Assembly: GCF_013009345.1 (NCBI RefSeq)
Contig: NZ_JABELE010000002.1
Coordinates: 62,001 to 126,000, forward strand
DNA length: 64,000 nucleotides
Reading direction: 5' to 3'
Source: Acinetobacter geminorum
GTDB lineage: Bacteria > Pseudomonadota > Gammaproteobacteria > Pseudomonadales > Moraxellaceae
Shown one piece after another: positions 9,236 to 17,953 of the stretch. The translations under genes were made by a program, and so were the position numbers. Position 1 is the stretch's first letter, and every line of letters begins with the position of its first letter. A model generated the notes under the pieces. It ran no database searches. It worked only from the letters and a program-made list of their open reading frames with translations, and was not told the DNA's origin.

Positions 9236-9796
9236 TTTATCTCTTAAAATTTATTAAAAATAATTAAGCTTAGCTCAGCTAAATAATCTTAAAATTTAAC
9301 ATTTCAAAAACTTTGTAGTTCTATTAAAAAATCACATAAAAAAATGCTCATAAGCAAAAATAGCAAATGAGCATTAGTGATAACCACTTAACCTGAAATA
9401 CAAATTGTGGGAAATAGATCACAATTTGCATGAGTATAATTTCAAAATTCGGCTTAAAGATCAAGTCTTTTTTTTAACAAAAATTTAAAAAACCATTATA
9501 ACATATTGTTTTAAATAAATTAAAAAAATAAATTTAATTTATAACCGCTATTTTATAGTGCTTCTAAAGAATTATCATTCTATTAATTAATAAAAACTTA
9601 ATTTTAAGAATAATTAAAAAGACATCCGTCAAGTCGAATAAATTAAAAATCAATTTAATTTCATGTAGTTATATTAAAATCATCAAAAAATTAAATTTTA
9701 CAGAATTACATAATTTATAATAAAAAAAACATAAATAAATTTAGAAATCTCCTTCAATTGCCAATAATATCTTTAGACTTTTTATCAGAACGTAAC
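9236..9796. other. Non-coding region downstream of the pilus operon
   Basis: No convincing protein-coding gene is seen in this very AT-rich stretch. It contains two strong inverted repeats (9343-9375 and 9401-9428) arranged like a minus-strand small RNA, listed separately. A weak plus-strand hairpin at 9456-9470 is followed by about eight T residues. No obvious strong terminator was found for the pilus operon itself, so the minus-strand element may also limit read-through. Confidence 0.6.
9335..9428 (-). ncRNA. Candidate small RNA convergent with the pilus operon
   Basis: On the minus strand a TATACT hexamer (9438-9433) lies a few bases before a perfect 9-bp hairpin: CAAATTGTG pairs with CACAATTTG (9428-9401, 10-base loop). 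About 25 bases later comes a second 9-bp hairpin, AATGCTCAT with ATGAGCATT (9375-9343), followed directly by seven T residues. That is the usual layout of a short RNA of about 90 bases with a 5' stem-loop and an intrinsic terminator. The -35 element is weak (TCTTTA at 16 bases). No open frame is needed to explain it. It could instead be only a terminator for leftward read-through. Confidence 0.4.
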
Positions 9797-9976
9797 ATGC
9801 TCATTTTTTGGAAAATATTATGTATCTTATTACTAAGTCTAGGCGCTACAAGTATAGGTTTTGCGATTAGTAACATCGATCTTTTTCTTTTTTTTATAGG
9901 TTTGCTTTTATTAACCTCTTTTATCTTAGCTTTAAAACAAGCACGTGAAGATGCGGGTTTCTTTCCTGATCATTAA
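9797..9976 (+). CDS. Small membrane protein, 59 aa, unknown function
   Basis: This short frame encodes an almost wholly hydrophobic protein. Two predicted membrane helices span about residues 3-21 and 25-45, and the tail is charged (KQAREDAGFFPDH). The ATG at 9797 is preferred over an upstream TTG at 9758, because the extra residues add nothing recognisable. No good ribosome binding site is visible. It lies 84 bases before an AraC-type regulator on the same strand. The amphipathic ending and regular two-helix pattern favour a real gene, but no family is recognised. Confidence 0.5.
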   Translation: MLIFWKILCILLLSLGATSIGFAISNIDLFLFFIGLLLLTSFILALKQAREDAGFFPDH

Positions 9977-10060
9977 ACTAATATAAGTTTCTGAGATATA
10001 GAATCAGCAATAAAATCATGATTGAATATGCGCTATAGTTTATAGGGTTGTCATCAAATT

Positions 10061-11065
10061 ATGTCTAAAAATTCTTCAGACGCTGGAATTTTTTTATGGA
10101 TGACTTACGAGACTATGCAAAAGATGGGCTTAGATGCAGCATCTATTTTTGCAAGTGTAAATTTGCCTAATCAACCACCCGATAAAAATATTCGTAGAGA
10201 TAATTCTACCCAACATCGTTTTTGGACAGCTGCTGAAGAAATCAGCCAAGATCCTGATATTGGCTTACATGTAGGTAAGCAAATGCCGCCTTTCCGGGGT
10301 TTGGTCATTGAATATCTATTTTTGAGCAGCTCTACATTTGGTGAAGGATTGCAGCGCACTCTAAGATATCAAGCCCTACTTACAGATGTATTTAGCCTTT
10401 CCTTAACCATTAATGAAGATCAAGCAATATTATCGGGTTTTGAGCATCCCGTAAGACATTATCTTGAATGTGGCATCGGTATTTTTCTTAATTTTTTTAA
10501 ATATATTACAAATAACGAGTTTAGGCCTAGCCAAATTACATTACCTTATCAACAAGGCGCTTCAGCTAATAATTATCAAGAAGCTTGGAAATGCCCGGTA
10601 ATTTTAAACCAAAAACAAGGCGCTATAATTTTTCCTAGTACTTTATTGAATAAAGCATCACCAGCGGCTGAACCTGAATTATTAAAAATTCATGAAACAA
10701 TTGCTGAACAGCAACTATCAAACTTAGAAAAGCATCAACTTGTTTATGCAATTGAGCGCTTGCTCAGCAATGGTTTACTTGAATCTGGTCAATTCGATCA
10801 AAAATTGATTGCAGAACAATTAAACCGCAACCCTCGTACTCTTCGCGCTGATTTGCAAGCTATTAATACAAATTATGAAAAGATTCTAAATCAACATCGA
10901 GAAAAACTTGCCAGACGTTTGCTTGCTAATACACAAGAAACTATTGATCAAATTGTTTATTTAACCGGTTTTTCAGAGCCCTCTGCGTTCACACGTGCAT
11001 TCAAACGATGGACCAATGAAACTCCAAGTGCTTATCGACAACGTAAACAAAAACAATCAAATTGA
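10061..11065 (+). CDS. AraC family transcriptional regulator
   Basis: This 334-residue DNA-binding regulator has the architecture of the OruR/ArgR-like AraC branch. A long N-terminal effector-type domain (Arabinose_bd type, residues about 20-200) is followed by a C-terminal AraC helix-turn-helix domain with RRLLANTQETIDQIVYLTGF, SEPSAFTRAFKRW and TPSAYRQ. That last segment is the standard signature of the second HTH. The gene is followed 97 bases later by a fatty acid hydroxylase-like gene on the same strand, which is its most likely target. The effector is unknown, but a lipid-derived one would be consistent with the neighbour. Confidence 0.88.
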   Translation: MSKNSSDAGIFLWMTYETMQKMGLDAASIFASVNLPNQPPDKNIRRDNSTQHRFWTAAEEISQDPDIGLHVGKQMPPFRGLVIEYLFLSSSTFGEGLQRTLRYQALLTDVFSLSLTINEDQAILSGFEHPVRHYLECGIGIFLNFFKYITNNEFRPSQITLPYQQGASANNYQEAWKCPVILNQKQGAIIFPSTLLNKASPAAEPELLKIHETIAEQQLSNLEKHQLVYAIERLLSNGLLESGQFDQKLIAEQLNRNPRTLRADLQAINTNYEKILNQHREKLARRLLANTQETIDQIVYLTGFSEPSAFTRAFKRWTNETPSAYRQRKQKQSN

Positions 11066-11162
11066 TTCTAAAGGCAATTGGTCTACTGCCTATTAGGTCA
11101 AAGGGATAAAACATTCTTCTTTTACAATGGCTTTAAATTGTAATTAAGAAGAAGTGACCGAT

Positions 11163-11789
11163 ATGCTTGGATTCCCTGTAGGTGTTTTTGTAGCAAATGG
11201 CTTGGAATGGTACTTTCATAAAGTTTGGCTGCATGAGTTTCCAAGCCAGTATCGTAATAGCCCATTTTTCACCCATATCGCACATCATAAACGTGCCCGT
11301 TTAAATGGCTTCCATGACGAAGGCTATGCCGAATCTATGCTTAAAAATGCTGAAATTTATAATGAAAAAACAGCCTTAATTGGATTAGCAGGTGCTGCTA
11401 CCATTTTTTTACCTGTAGCTCCTTTTTTTACAGCTGGACTCTATTATGGTTTATGGAATTATTGGCGTGTACATGCTAAATCTCATTTAGACCCAGAATA
11501 TGCAAAAAAACGTATTCCTTGGCATTATGATCACCATATGACAAGTAATCAGAATGCTAATTGGTGCGTTACCAGACCTTGGTTTGACTATATTATGGGA
11601 ACAAGAGTAACCACCGAAGTATCTAAAACCGAAACCAATCCTTTAGGAATAAAATTACCTAAATGGGTAGAAAAACCTATTAATTCAGCTGCTAGACGTT
11701 TACTTGCTAAGTCTTTTGCCAAAATTGATTTAAACTCTCGTCAAGATCAATCTAATTTACGTGAAGGCATAGAAGTTAGTCTGACCTAG
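11163..11789 (+). CDS. Fatty acid hydroxylase / sterol desaturase superfamily protein
   Basis: This is a membrane-bound di-iron enzyme of the fatty acid hydroxylase superfamily. The histidine clusters expected to hold the two irons are visible: EWYFHKVWLHEF near the N-terminus, HIAHHKRAR, HAKSH and WHYDHHM. A hydrophobic block in the middle (residues about 75-100) provides the membrane hairpin. The ATG at 11163 is preferred over a GTG at 11154 because an AGAAG ribosome binding site is placed well for it. The protein is then 208 residues. The substrate cannot be stated. It follows an AraC regulator and ends at a strong terminator. Confidence 0.8.
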   Translation: MLGFPVGVFVANGLEWYFHKVWLHEFPSQYRNSPFFTHIAHHKRARLNGFHDEGYAESMLKNAEIYNEKTALIGLAGAATIFLPVAPFFTAGLYYGLWNYWRVHAKSHLDPEYAKKRIPWHYDHHMTSNQNANWCVTRPWFDYIMGTRVTTEVSKTETNPLGIKLPKWVEKPINSAARRLLAKSFAKIDLNSRQDQSNLREGIEVSLT

Positions 11790-11810
11790 CCTATTGATCT
11801 AACTAAATTC

Positions 11811-11843
11811 AAAAGAAGCTGCGGAAAAAAGGCAGCTTCTTTA
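11811..11843 (+). terminator. Terminator after the fatty acid hydroxylase gene
   Basis: AAGAAGCTGC pairs perfectly with GCAGCTTCTT around a purine-rich loop and is followed by a short T run. It lies between convergent genes and could act in both directions. Confidence 0.7.
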
Positions 11844-11880
11844 AACAGACTTCTAAGAGTTAGCATTTAACTAACCAAGT

Positions 11881-12732
11881 TTAAGTTCTAAAAGACTCGA
11901 AACAACTCACCAGAAAATCCATTACTACACGTATTGCAGGACTATGTCGTAGATCTTCGTGGGTTACCAACCAGATTTCAGCACTCATGGGGTGATCATC
12001 TTGCAATCTGACCAAATTACTCAATGTGCCTAAAAAATCAGGTAACACAGCTAACCCAGCTTCTCCACATGCGGCTCTCCACTGAAGCTCAGGATGATTT
12101 GTAACCATTATAGGTTCTTTATTACCTAATCTTTCTTTTAACTTCTGCTGTTTTTGACCATGTACACCCCCGACTTCTACGCTGTTCCATTCATAACTTT
12201 CAGAATCAGTTGAAGCTAAATAATTTGGAGCAGCGTATATCCCAAAAGGAATTTCACCTACTTTACGAGCAACTAAGTTTTCATCTTTAGGGCGTCCAAA
12301 TCGTACAGCAATATCAGCCTCACTATGCTGCAAAGAAACATAATGAACATCACCGAGTACACGCAACTTTAATTGGGGATAATGACGATAAAACCTTCCC
12401 AGATGAGGCATGATAAGATGCGCTGCCGTTAAAGGAGGCATACTAATAGAAACACTACCCATCACTTCTTGCTGACCAGCCTGAGTTAAACGTTCAATAG
12501 AAAACGTTTCTTCCATCATACGAGCAACTACTTGTGCAAGATGCTCTCCATCAGGGGTAAGTATGTATGTGCGTGGTCTACGATCCACTAATTTAAGTTT
12601 TAAGTTTTGTTCTAGCTGGGCAATTCTTCTGGAGACAGTTGCATGGTCTACGCCCAATTTTCTGGCAGCAGCGGAAAGTGACTTTTCTTCGGTAAAAACT
12701 GAAAAGTAATGCAAATTTTCCCAATCAATCAT
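11881..12732 (-). CDS. LysR family transcriptional regulator
   Basis: The N-terminal winged HTH is typical of LysR proteins: FSVFTEEKSLSAAARKLG then DHATVSRRIAQLEQNLKLKL. A periplasmic-binding-protein-like effector domain follows. I take the ATG at 12732 (283 residues, beginning MIDWENLHYF), which matches where the HTH normally begins. The longest frame begins at a GTG at 12747. Neither start has a strong ribosome binding site. It is divergent from the EamA transporter gene, 94 bases away, and probably controlled it. Since that transporter is frameshifted here, the regulator may now act elsewhere. Confidence 0.88.
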   Translation of the reverse strand: MIDWENLHYFSVFTEEKSLSAAARKLGVDHATVSRRIAQLEQNLKLKLVDRRPRTYILTPDGEHLAQVVARMMEETFSIERLTQAGQQEVMGSVSISMPPLTAAHLIMPHLGRFYRHYPQLKLRVLGDVHYVSLQHSEADIAVRFGRPKDENLVARKVGEIPFGIYAAPNYLASTDSESYEWNSVEVGGVHGQKQQKLKERLGNKEPIMVTNHPELQWRAACGEAGLAVLPDFLGTLSNLVRLQDDHPMSAEIWLVTHEDLRHSPAIRVVMDFLVSCFESFRT

Positions 12733-12826
12733 TGTGCAATTTTTCACATTAGAAGTGTATTAATATGGAATTGTACACCTTTATAGATTTGTCGAGAATA
12801 AAACCTTTCTTAATGGGAGCCTGTCC

Positions 12827-13755
12827 ATGAACAGAACGGTGGCTTATGCCTATGCTGGTGTTGTCTTAACGATGTTTTTTTGGGGATCAGCATTTAATGC
12901 AATGTCTTATATTATTCAACATATGCCCCCGTTATCTGCTGCGTCTGAACGTTTTTTTATTGCAAGTCTAGGCTTACTCTTAATCTTTTCAATAACAGGC
13001 CAGCTTAGATGGACAGCCTTAAGACAGAATCTAGTTATCTATCTGATTATTGGTATTATCGGAATTGCGGGATTTAACATTGGCTGTTTTTATGGACTTC
13101 AAACCACCTCAGCTGTTAACGGTGCTTTGATTATGGCAACTACGCCATTAATGACTCTATTAATGACAATCCTTTTAGATGGAGAAAAACTTAACACTCA
13201 TAAATTCTTAGGCGTTTTATTTGGCTTAAGTGGTGTGTTACTGGTGATTAGTCAGGGACATATAACGACTTTGCTGCACCTCAAAATAGACATTGGAGAT
13301 CTATTTATATTATTGGGCGCATTTGATTTTGCTTAGCAAATGTACTGTCTCGCCGTTATGTAAAAAATGCTACTCCCTTAGAAACAACAACTTTTTCTAT
13401 GTTGTTCGGGGCAATAACACTTGGTTTGTTGAGTGTGATATTTGAAGATCCTCTTACAGCAATTGCATCTGCACCTTTAAATGCACATTTAGCCATGGCA
13501 TATGTTGTTATCTGCTCTACCATGATTGCTTATCTATTCTGGTTTAATGGCATACAAAAGTTAGGTGCTGGTCGTGCTTCTGTCTTTTTTAACTTTGTGC
13601 CAGTGTTCAGTATGATAATTGCTCTACTTACTGGTCAAACCCTCAATATCTGGCAGTTACTAGGAACAGTTTTAGTGATGCTTGGTGTTATGAGTAGCGG
13701 AGGATTTTTTAAAATTAAAAGCACTCCACTTATGGTAAAACATTGTACAAAATAA
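12827..13755 (+). pseudogene. EamA/DMT family transporter, frameshifted
   Basis: The first 169 codons encode the N-terminal EamA repeat (MNRTVAYAYAGVVLTMFFWG, five hydrophobic helices) and run into a TAG at 13334-13336. In another frame, from TTA at 13333 to the stop at 13755, the sequence continues as LANVLSRRYVKNATPLET and then the second EamA repeat. The whole would be about 309 residues, normal for this drug/metabolite transporter family. A single missing T in the short T run near 13333 restores the frame, so this is one gene with a one-base deletion or a sequencing error. A GGGAG ribosome binding site precedes the ATG. Confidence 0.85.
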
Positions 13756-13757
13756 GA

Positions 13758-13805
13758 AATATGCTGCTACATTAAAATCTATTATTAATATGTAGCAGCA
13801 TTTCC
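13758..13805 (+). terminator. Terminator-like hairpin after the EamA gene
   Basis: A perfect 12-bp stem, ATGCTGCTACAT with ATGTAGCAGCAT (13761-13772 and 13790-13801), follows the stop closely. The T tract is short, so it may be a weak terminator or an mRNA end-protecting hairpin. Confidence 0.55.
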
Positions 13806-13992
13806 AAATGTAAAGATTATCTCTCAACAATTTTTTTAAATTCTTATATTTTCAAAATATTTTTTTATATTTGTGATGGTTTATACAAAAGCTCATCTTA
13901 ATTATTCCGTTGTAACAAATACTGTATGTTTCTTTAAAACTTAATGAAAGATTGCCATATATAGTTTTAAAACTACCAAAGGAGATATTAAA

Positions 13993-14457
13993 ATGAAGCT
14001 GGATTTTACAACAATTGAAAAGCAAGCCAAATTGCTACAAGAAGAGCAAGAAAAGATCGAGCAACGAGATCATGAATTTCAAGTTGCCTTAGATAAGCAC
14101 AGAGAATCCCTAAAGAATTTATTTAAAGATCTTTTCTCCGACCGAGAAATTAAGACAGAAAAAGGAGGTCACTTCTGTGTAACCTTCGGAGATTTCAAAA
14201 TTTCCTTATTGATTGAAACTGCTAAATTTGAAAATGGAGTTCCTGTAAAATTAAACTCCGTAAATCCTGTTATTATTAAATGCAAGAAAGATAAGCCGAT
14301 TGCAAAAGCACAGTTTACAGATGCAACCCAATATCTAGATAACCATTTAGACACTCCAAATTATCAGTATTATTTTAAGCAAGAAGATAAGACCCAACTG
14401 GTACAATTTTCTGAACTTCCCACTTATTTCCAACTTGTTTTAGACGCAAACGCATAA
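13993..14457 (+). CDS. Hypothetical protein, 154 aa
   Basis: The family is not recognised. The first 45 residues are highly charged and heptad-like (KQAKLLQEEQEKIEQRDHEF), suggesting a coiled coil. The rest is a mixed alpha/beta soluble domain with no signal peptide. A strong ribosome binding site (AAAGGAGAT) precedes the ATG and a good terminator follows the stop, so it is very likely a real single-gene transcription unit. It lies between the broken EamA transporter and an NCS1 permease, neither of which suggests a role. Confidence 0.75.
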   Translation: MKLDFTTIEKQAKLLQEEQEKIEQRDHEFQVALDKHRESLKNLFKDLFSDREIKTEKGGHFCVTFGDFKISLLIETAKFENGVPVKLNSVNPVIIKCKKDKPIAKAQFTDATQYLDNHLDTPNYQYYFKQEDKTQLVQFSELPTYFQLVLDANA

Positions 14458-14460
14458 AAT

Positions 14461-14487
14461 CGAGCCCTCTTCAGAGGGCTTTTTTAT
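14461..14487 (+). terminator. Rho-independent terminator
   Basis: GAGCCCTCT pairs with AGAGGGCT around a short loop and is followed by six T residues, just after the stop of the 154-aa gene. Confidence 0.85.
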
Positions 14488-14698
14488 ATATTATTTTTTT
14501 ATCATTTAACTTTTTAAAAATAAAATCAGTCAAATACTTTTTCTATTTATCTATGAATTATTTAACTCAATTTTAATATCCAATACTTCAAAAATATTTG
14601 ATTCTTCTTAAAATTACTTATATATACATGTTTATATTTGATTATACAAATATGAATAAATAAGAATAGGATGGCTCTTAAAGGATAAGGAGAGTGAA

Positions 14699-16114
14699 AT
14701 GGACTCATCGGCTGGGAAACCTAATAGTAGTTTTATAGAAAACCGAAGCATCGACTTTATTCCTGAAAATGAAAGACATGGCGGAGTATTTGCCCAATTC
14801 ACCCTATGGTTTGGGGCTAACTTACAAATCACAGCCATTGTGACAGGCGCGCTAGCCGTTGTGTTAGGTGGGGATGTTTTTTGGTCTATTATTGGCTTAT
14901 TAGTAGGACAATGTTTTGGTGCTGCCGTCATGGCACTACATGCTGCCCAAGGTCCTAAACTTGGTCTGCCTCAAATGATTTCAAGCCGTGTGCAATTTGG
15001 GGTTTATGGCGCGTGCATTCCAATCATACTCGTTTGCCTTATGTATATTGGCTTTACCGCAACTGGAGAGGTATTAGCGGGTAAAGCAATTGCACATTTA
15101 GCACATGTCAGCAATACAACTGGCATCTTAATTTATGCAAGTTTAATCATTTTATTCGCAACGATTGGATACCGTTTAATCCATTTGGTAGGTAAAGTAG
15201 CCAGTATTATTGGTTTGATTGCTTTTGTGATTATTTTGACTCAGATCTTAGCACTTTCTGATTTTTCTGAGCTCTTAGCAGTACGTCATTTCAGCTGGTC
15301 TTCATTCTTATTAGCAGTTTCCCTTTCTGCTTCTTGGCAAATCTCTTTTGGCCCCTATGTTGCAGACTATTCTCGCTATCTGCCAACTAAAACATCTTCA
15401 TCTCGTGTTTTTTGGGCAGTGGGCTTAGGTTCTTTAATTGGCTCACAAATTTCTATGAGCTTAGGCGTTTTAATCGCTCAAGTTGCAAACGGCAATTTTG
15501 TCGGAAATGAAGTTCAATATGTTGTTGGTATGAACCCAATTGCCCTTGTCGTGACTTTTCTATATTTTAGTATCGCTTTTGGGAAAGTTACTCTGACGAC
15601 CTTAAATGCCTATGGCAGTTTTATGTGTATTGCTACGATTTGGAATAGTTTCAAATCAACAAATCAAATCTCAAAAATAACAAGATTATTGATTGTCCTT
15701 GCTATGGTTGTAGTCTCAACCTTTATTGCAATTATAGGTGAACATACTTTTTTAAGCGCCTTTAAAGCATTTATTTTGTTTTTGCTTACCTTTTTTATTC
15801 CGTGGAGTGCCATTAATCTTGTTGATTACTACTTTATCTCTAAAGAAGAATGTGATGTTGATGCGCTCTATGATCCAAATGGTAAGTATGGACGTTGGAA
15901 TCGGATTGGTATAACCTGCTACTTTCTAGGTATTTTGATTCAACTACCATTTATTGATAGTAAATTTTATACGGGTCAAATTGCGGCAATGCTAGGAGGA
16001 ATCGATTTATCGTGGCTGGTAGGCCTTATCTCAACTGCTTTAATTTATTATATTTTCGCCAAGAAAGCTCAATTAAAGTTTTCAAAAAAGTTAGCTATTG
16101 ATCAAATCAAATAA
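14699..16114 (+). CDS. NCS1 family purine/pyrimidine permease (cytosine permease-like)
   Basis: This inner membrane transporter of the nucleobase:cation symporter-1 family probably imports cytosine or a related nucleobase or hydantoin. The 471-residue protein has about 12 hydrophobic helices. The N-terminal segment RSIDFIPENERHG, then FTLWFGANLQITAIVTGA, is characteristic of CodB-like members, as are GLPQMISSRVQFGVYG and SFGPYVADYSRYLP. A GGAGAG ribosome binding site supports the ATG at 14699. No deaminase or hydantoinase gene lies beside it, so the substrate stays uncertain. It converges with the PACE gene at a shared hairpin. Confidence 0.8.
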   Translation: MDSSAGKPNSSFIENRSIDFIPENERHGGVFAQFTLWFGANLQITAIVTGALAVVLGGDVFWSIIGLLVGQCFGAAVMALHAAQGPKLGLPQMISSRVQFGVYGACIPIILVCLMYIGFTATGEVLAGKAIAHLAHVSNTTGILIYASLIILFATIGYRLIHLVGKVASIIGLIAFVIILTQILALSDFSELLAVRHFSWSSFLLAVSLSASWQISFGPYVADYSRYLPTKTSSSRVFWAVGLGSLIGSQISMSLGVLIAQVANGNFVGNEVQYVVGMNPIALVVTFLYFSIAFGKVTLTTLNAYGSFMCIATIWNSFKSTNQISKITRLLIVLAMVVVSTFIAIIGEHTFLSAFKAFILFLLTFFIPWSAINLVDYYFISKEECDVDALYDPNGKYGRWNRIGITCYFLGILIQLPFIDSKFYTGQIAAMLGGIDLSWLVGLISTALIYYIFAKKAQLKFSKKLAIDQIK

Positions 16115-16123
16115 TGAAGCTAG

Positions 16124-16160
16124 ATAAGCTATCAAAGTCGATCACCTTGATAGCTTATTA
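16124..16160. terminator. Hairpin between convergent permease and efflux genes
   Basis: ATAAGCTATCAA pairs perfectly with TTGATAGCTTAT (16124-16135 and 16147-16158). It sits between two convergent stops and probably ends transcription in both directions, though the T runs are short. Confidence 0.55.
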
Positions 16161-16174
16161 AAATGATTTTACAG

Positions 16175-16633
16175 TTATTCTGGTAGCGCTTTAGCCTGCG
16201 CCGAAATAGGCAATCCAAATAACTTATCAAAGCTCCAATTAAATATAAAAGTATAGATAGGGATAATGATAATAAAGGCCACATCTAACCAAAAAGCAGC
16301 AATGAGGGAAATATCCATCCACCATGAAATAAGCGGAATTAAAAACAGAACCAAAGTAAGTTGAAAACCGATGGCATGTCCAACTCTACGCTTAACTGTA
16401 CGGATATGACTGCTTTGTTTAGCTTCCCATTTCTCATATAAAATATTGTAGATAAAATTCCAAGTCACAGCGATGGTCGTAATCATGACAGATAGTGGCC
16501 CTGTATGTTCAACACTATCACCTGCCAAAATCGCTAACCCTACTGATGAAATAATCATGCCGATTATCTCATAGGAAGAAACATATACAATTCGACGCTT
16601 TATACCTTGCATAATCAACAAACTCTGCTTCAT
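16175..16633 (-). CDS. PACE family efflux transporter (AceI-like)
   Basis: This small inner membrane exporter belongs to the proteobacterial antimicrobial compound efflux family, whose model member AceI exports chlorhexidine and short diamines by proton exchange. The 152-residue protein has four hydrophobic helices arranged as two tandem BTP domains. Family motifs are visible: RRIVYVSSYE, WNFIYN, RVGHAIGFQ and FIFNWSFD. If translation starts at the internal Met8 (16612), the conserved glutamate of SYE becomes residue 15, the same number as the essential Glu15 of AceI. The upstream ATG at 16633 sits directly against AAGGA, which is too close for a normal site. A LysR regulator is divergent, 68 bases away, as is common for PACE genes. 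Confidence 0.88.
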   Translation of the reverse strand: MKQSLLIMQGIKRRIVYVSSYEIIGMIISSVGLAILAGDSVEHTGPLSVMITTIAVTWNFIYNILYEKWEAKQSSHIRTVKRRVGHAIGFQLTLVLFLIPLISWWMDISLIAAFWLDVAFIIIIPIYTFIFNWSFDKLFGLPISAQAKALPE

Positions 16634-16701
16634 TCCTTATATTTTAATTTCAGTCAAAATCATATATAAAGTTAATAGCTTTCAGTTTAGCTGATATCAA
16701 A

Positions 16702-17586
16702 ATGAATTTTAACAGTGAAAATATTGAACTTTTCATAACTGTACTTGATACAGGTTCTTTCTCTGCGGCCGCTCGTAAACTCAATCGAGTCCCCTCAGCG
16801 GTAAGTATGGCCATTGCTAATTTAGAAGCAGAATTGGGTTACATATTATTTGAACGGACTCCTCGAAAGGTCATTCCAACCGCTACCGCATTAGCTTTGG
16901 AACCTCAAGCACGAATTATCTCTGAACAACTTAGGCTATTTAGCAATCATGCACATGAACTTTCTTTAGGCCTTGAAAGTAAATTGCGTATTGGCGTTGT
17001 TTCTGATGTAAATACCAAACTATTGTTTTCTTCTATAAAAAAGTTAGCCGATAAATTCCCTTTACTGAACATAGAGATTATTACGGCTCCCCAAGACGAC
17101 ATTGTTAATTTACTTTATACGGAGCAAATCAGTCTTTGCTTAGCAGGTTCAGACCTAAATATAAAAATGCGTGAAAATTTGCAATTGGTCATGACTGAAA
17201 CAGTAGTTGCCACAATTTCGTCTAGTCATAGTCTTCTACAAGATAAAACAAAACAGTTTTCTATTGAAGAATTAATCAATATTAGACAAATTGTTGTGGC
17301 GAGTAGTGAACATGAAATGAAAGATCCCCGTTCAATTATTGGTGCAATGTATTGGAAAACGAATAGTCTACAAACAGCAATTAACATGGTTGAAGCGGGA
17401 CTCGGTTGGGGAAATTTTCCGTTATCATTAGTACAAGAAAAAATCGATCAAGGTCATTTAGTTCTTTTAGATTTTAAAAATACCAAAAATCATTTACCTC
17501 TATCCATTTACTTAATTTGGCTTCAAGACCGCCCATTATCTAAAGCGACTCGAGAACTCATCCAAATTATTCAAGAAAATTTATAA
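16702..17586 (+). CDS. LysR family transcriptional regulator, divergent from PACE gene
   Basis: The 294-residue protein opens with a LysR HTH (FITVLDTGSFSAAARKLNRVPSAVSMAI then NLEAELGYILFERTPR) and has a two-lobed effector domain. Its divergent position beside the PACE gene, with a 68-base shared promoter region, suggests that it activates the exporter in response to a compound the exporter removes. AceR plays this role for AceI. The particular inducer is not readable from the sequence. Confidence 0.88.
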   Translation: MNFNSENIELFITVLDTGSFSAAARKLNRVPSAVSMAIANLEAELGYILFERTPRKVIPTATALALEPQARIISEQLRLFSNHAHELSLGLESKLRIGVVSDVNTKLLFSSIKKLADKFPLLNIEIITAPQDDIVNLLYTEQISLCLAGSDLNIKMRENLQLVMTETVVATISSSHSLLQDKTKQFSIEELINIRQIVVASSEHEMKDPRSIIGAMYWKTNSLQTAINMVEAGLGWGNFPLSLVQEKIDQGHLVLLDFKNTKNHLPLSIYLIWLQDRPLSKATRELIQIIQENL

Positions 17587-17705
17587 AATTTTATAGGTTA
17601 TTTCTGAAAGTCTAAGGATTTTTATAATTTTAATTCTTTTTAAATCTAGTTATTTAAAGCTTAAGCTTATTACTCTGTACTCTATATCTAAATACTACTA
17701 AAAAC

Positions 17706-17781
17706 AAAAAGCCTACTTAGAAAGTAGGCCTCTTGTTGTATTTCAGGATTAAGCAATAATATTTTATTTTGTAAAAAATAC
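17706..17781 (-). ncRNA. Candidate small RNA with CRP-type site upstream
   Basis: On the minus strand TTGACT (17816-17811) and TAAAGT (17793-17788) are separated by 17 bases, placing a start near 17781. The transcript would run about 75 bases and end with the hairpin GCCTACTT...AGTAGGC (17729-17711), followed directly by TTTTTGTTTT, a convincing intrinsic terminator. The plus-strand side of the same hairpin lacks a T run, so it fits leftward transcription better than the end of the LysR gene. A perfect TGTGA-N6-TCACA palindrome is centred about 78 bases upstream of the proposed start. This is a prediction from pattern only. Confidence 0.42.
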
Positions 17782-17851
17782 ACTTATACTTTATTAAAAC
17801 CAAGTGTTTCAGTCAAGTATAAAGTTTATAAGATACAAACATTTATATTAT

Positions 17852-17867
17852 TGTGAAGACAGTCACA
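17852..17867. promoter_or_regulatory. Perfect CRP/Vfr-type palindrome
   Basis: TGTGA, six bases, then TCACA, extended by matching flanks to ATTGTGA...TCACAAT (17850-17869). This equals the core consensus for CRP-family activators. It lies in an otherwise gene-free region and could serve the proposed leftward small RNA or an unknown rightward transcript. Confidence 0.5.
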
Positions 17868-17953
17868 ATTTAGGTTTTATATAGAAAATATTTTAGAGAA
17901 AGATAGTTTAATGATAAAAATTTCTATTACCTCTCTTAACAGCTTTTTTAGCA

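Noticed and set aside
9401..9428. CRP site formed by the CAAATTGTG/CACAATTTG repeat
   Set aside because: The spacing between the TGTG and CACA halves is ten bases rather than eight, so it fits an RNA hairpin better than a CRP site.
13399..13755. Separate small membrane protein gene
   Set aside because: It is the second EamA repeat of the frameshifted transporter. The sequence between the two frames continues the same protein.
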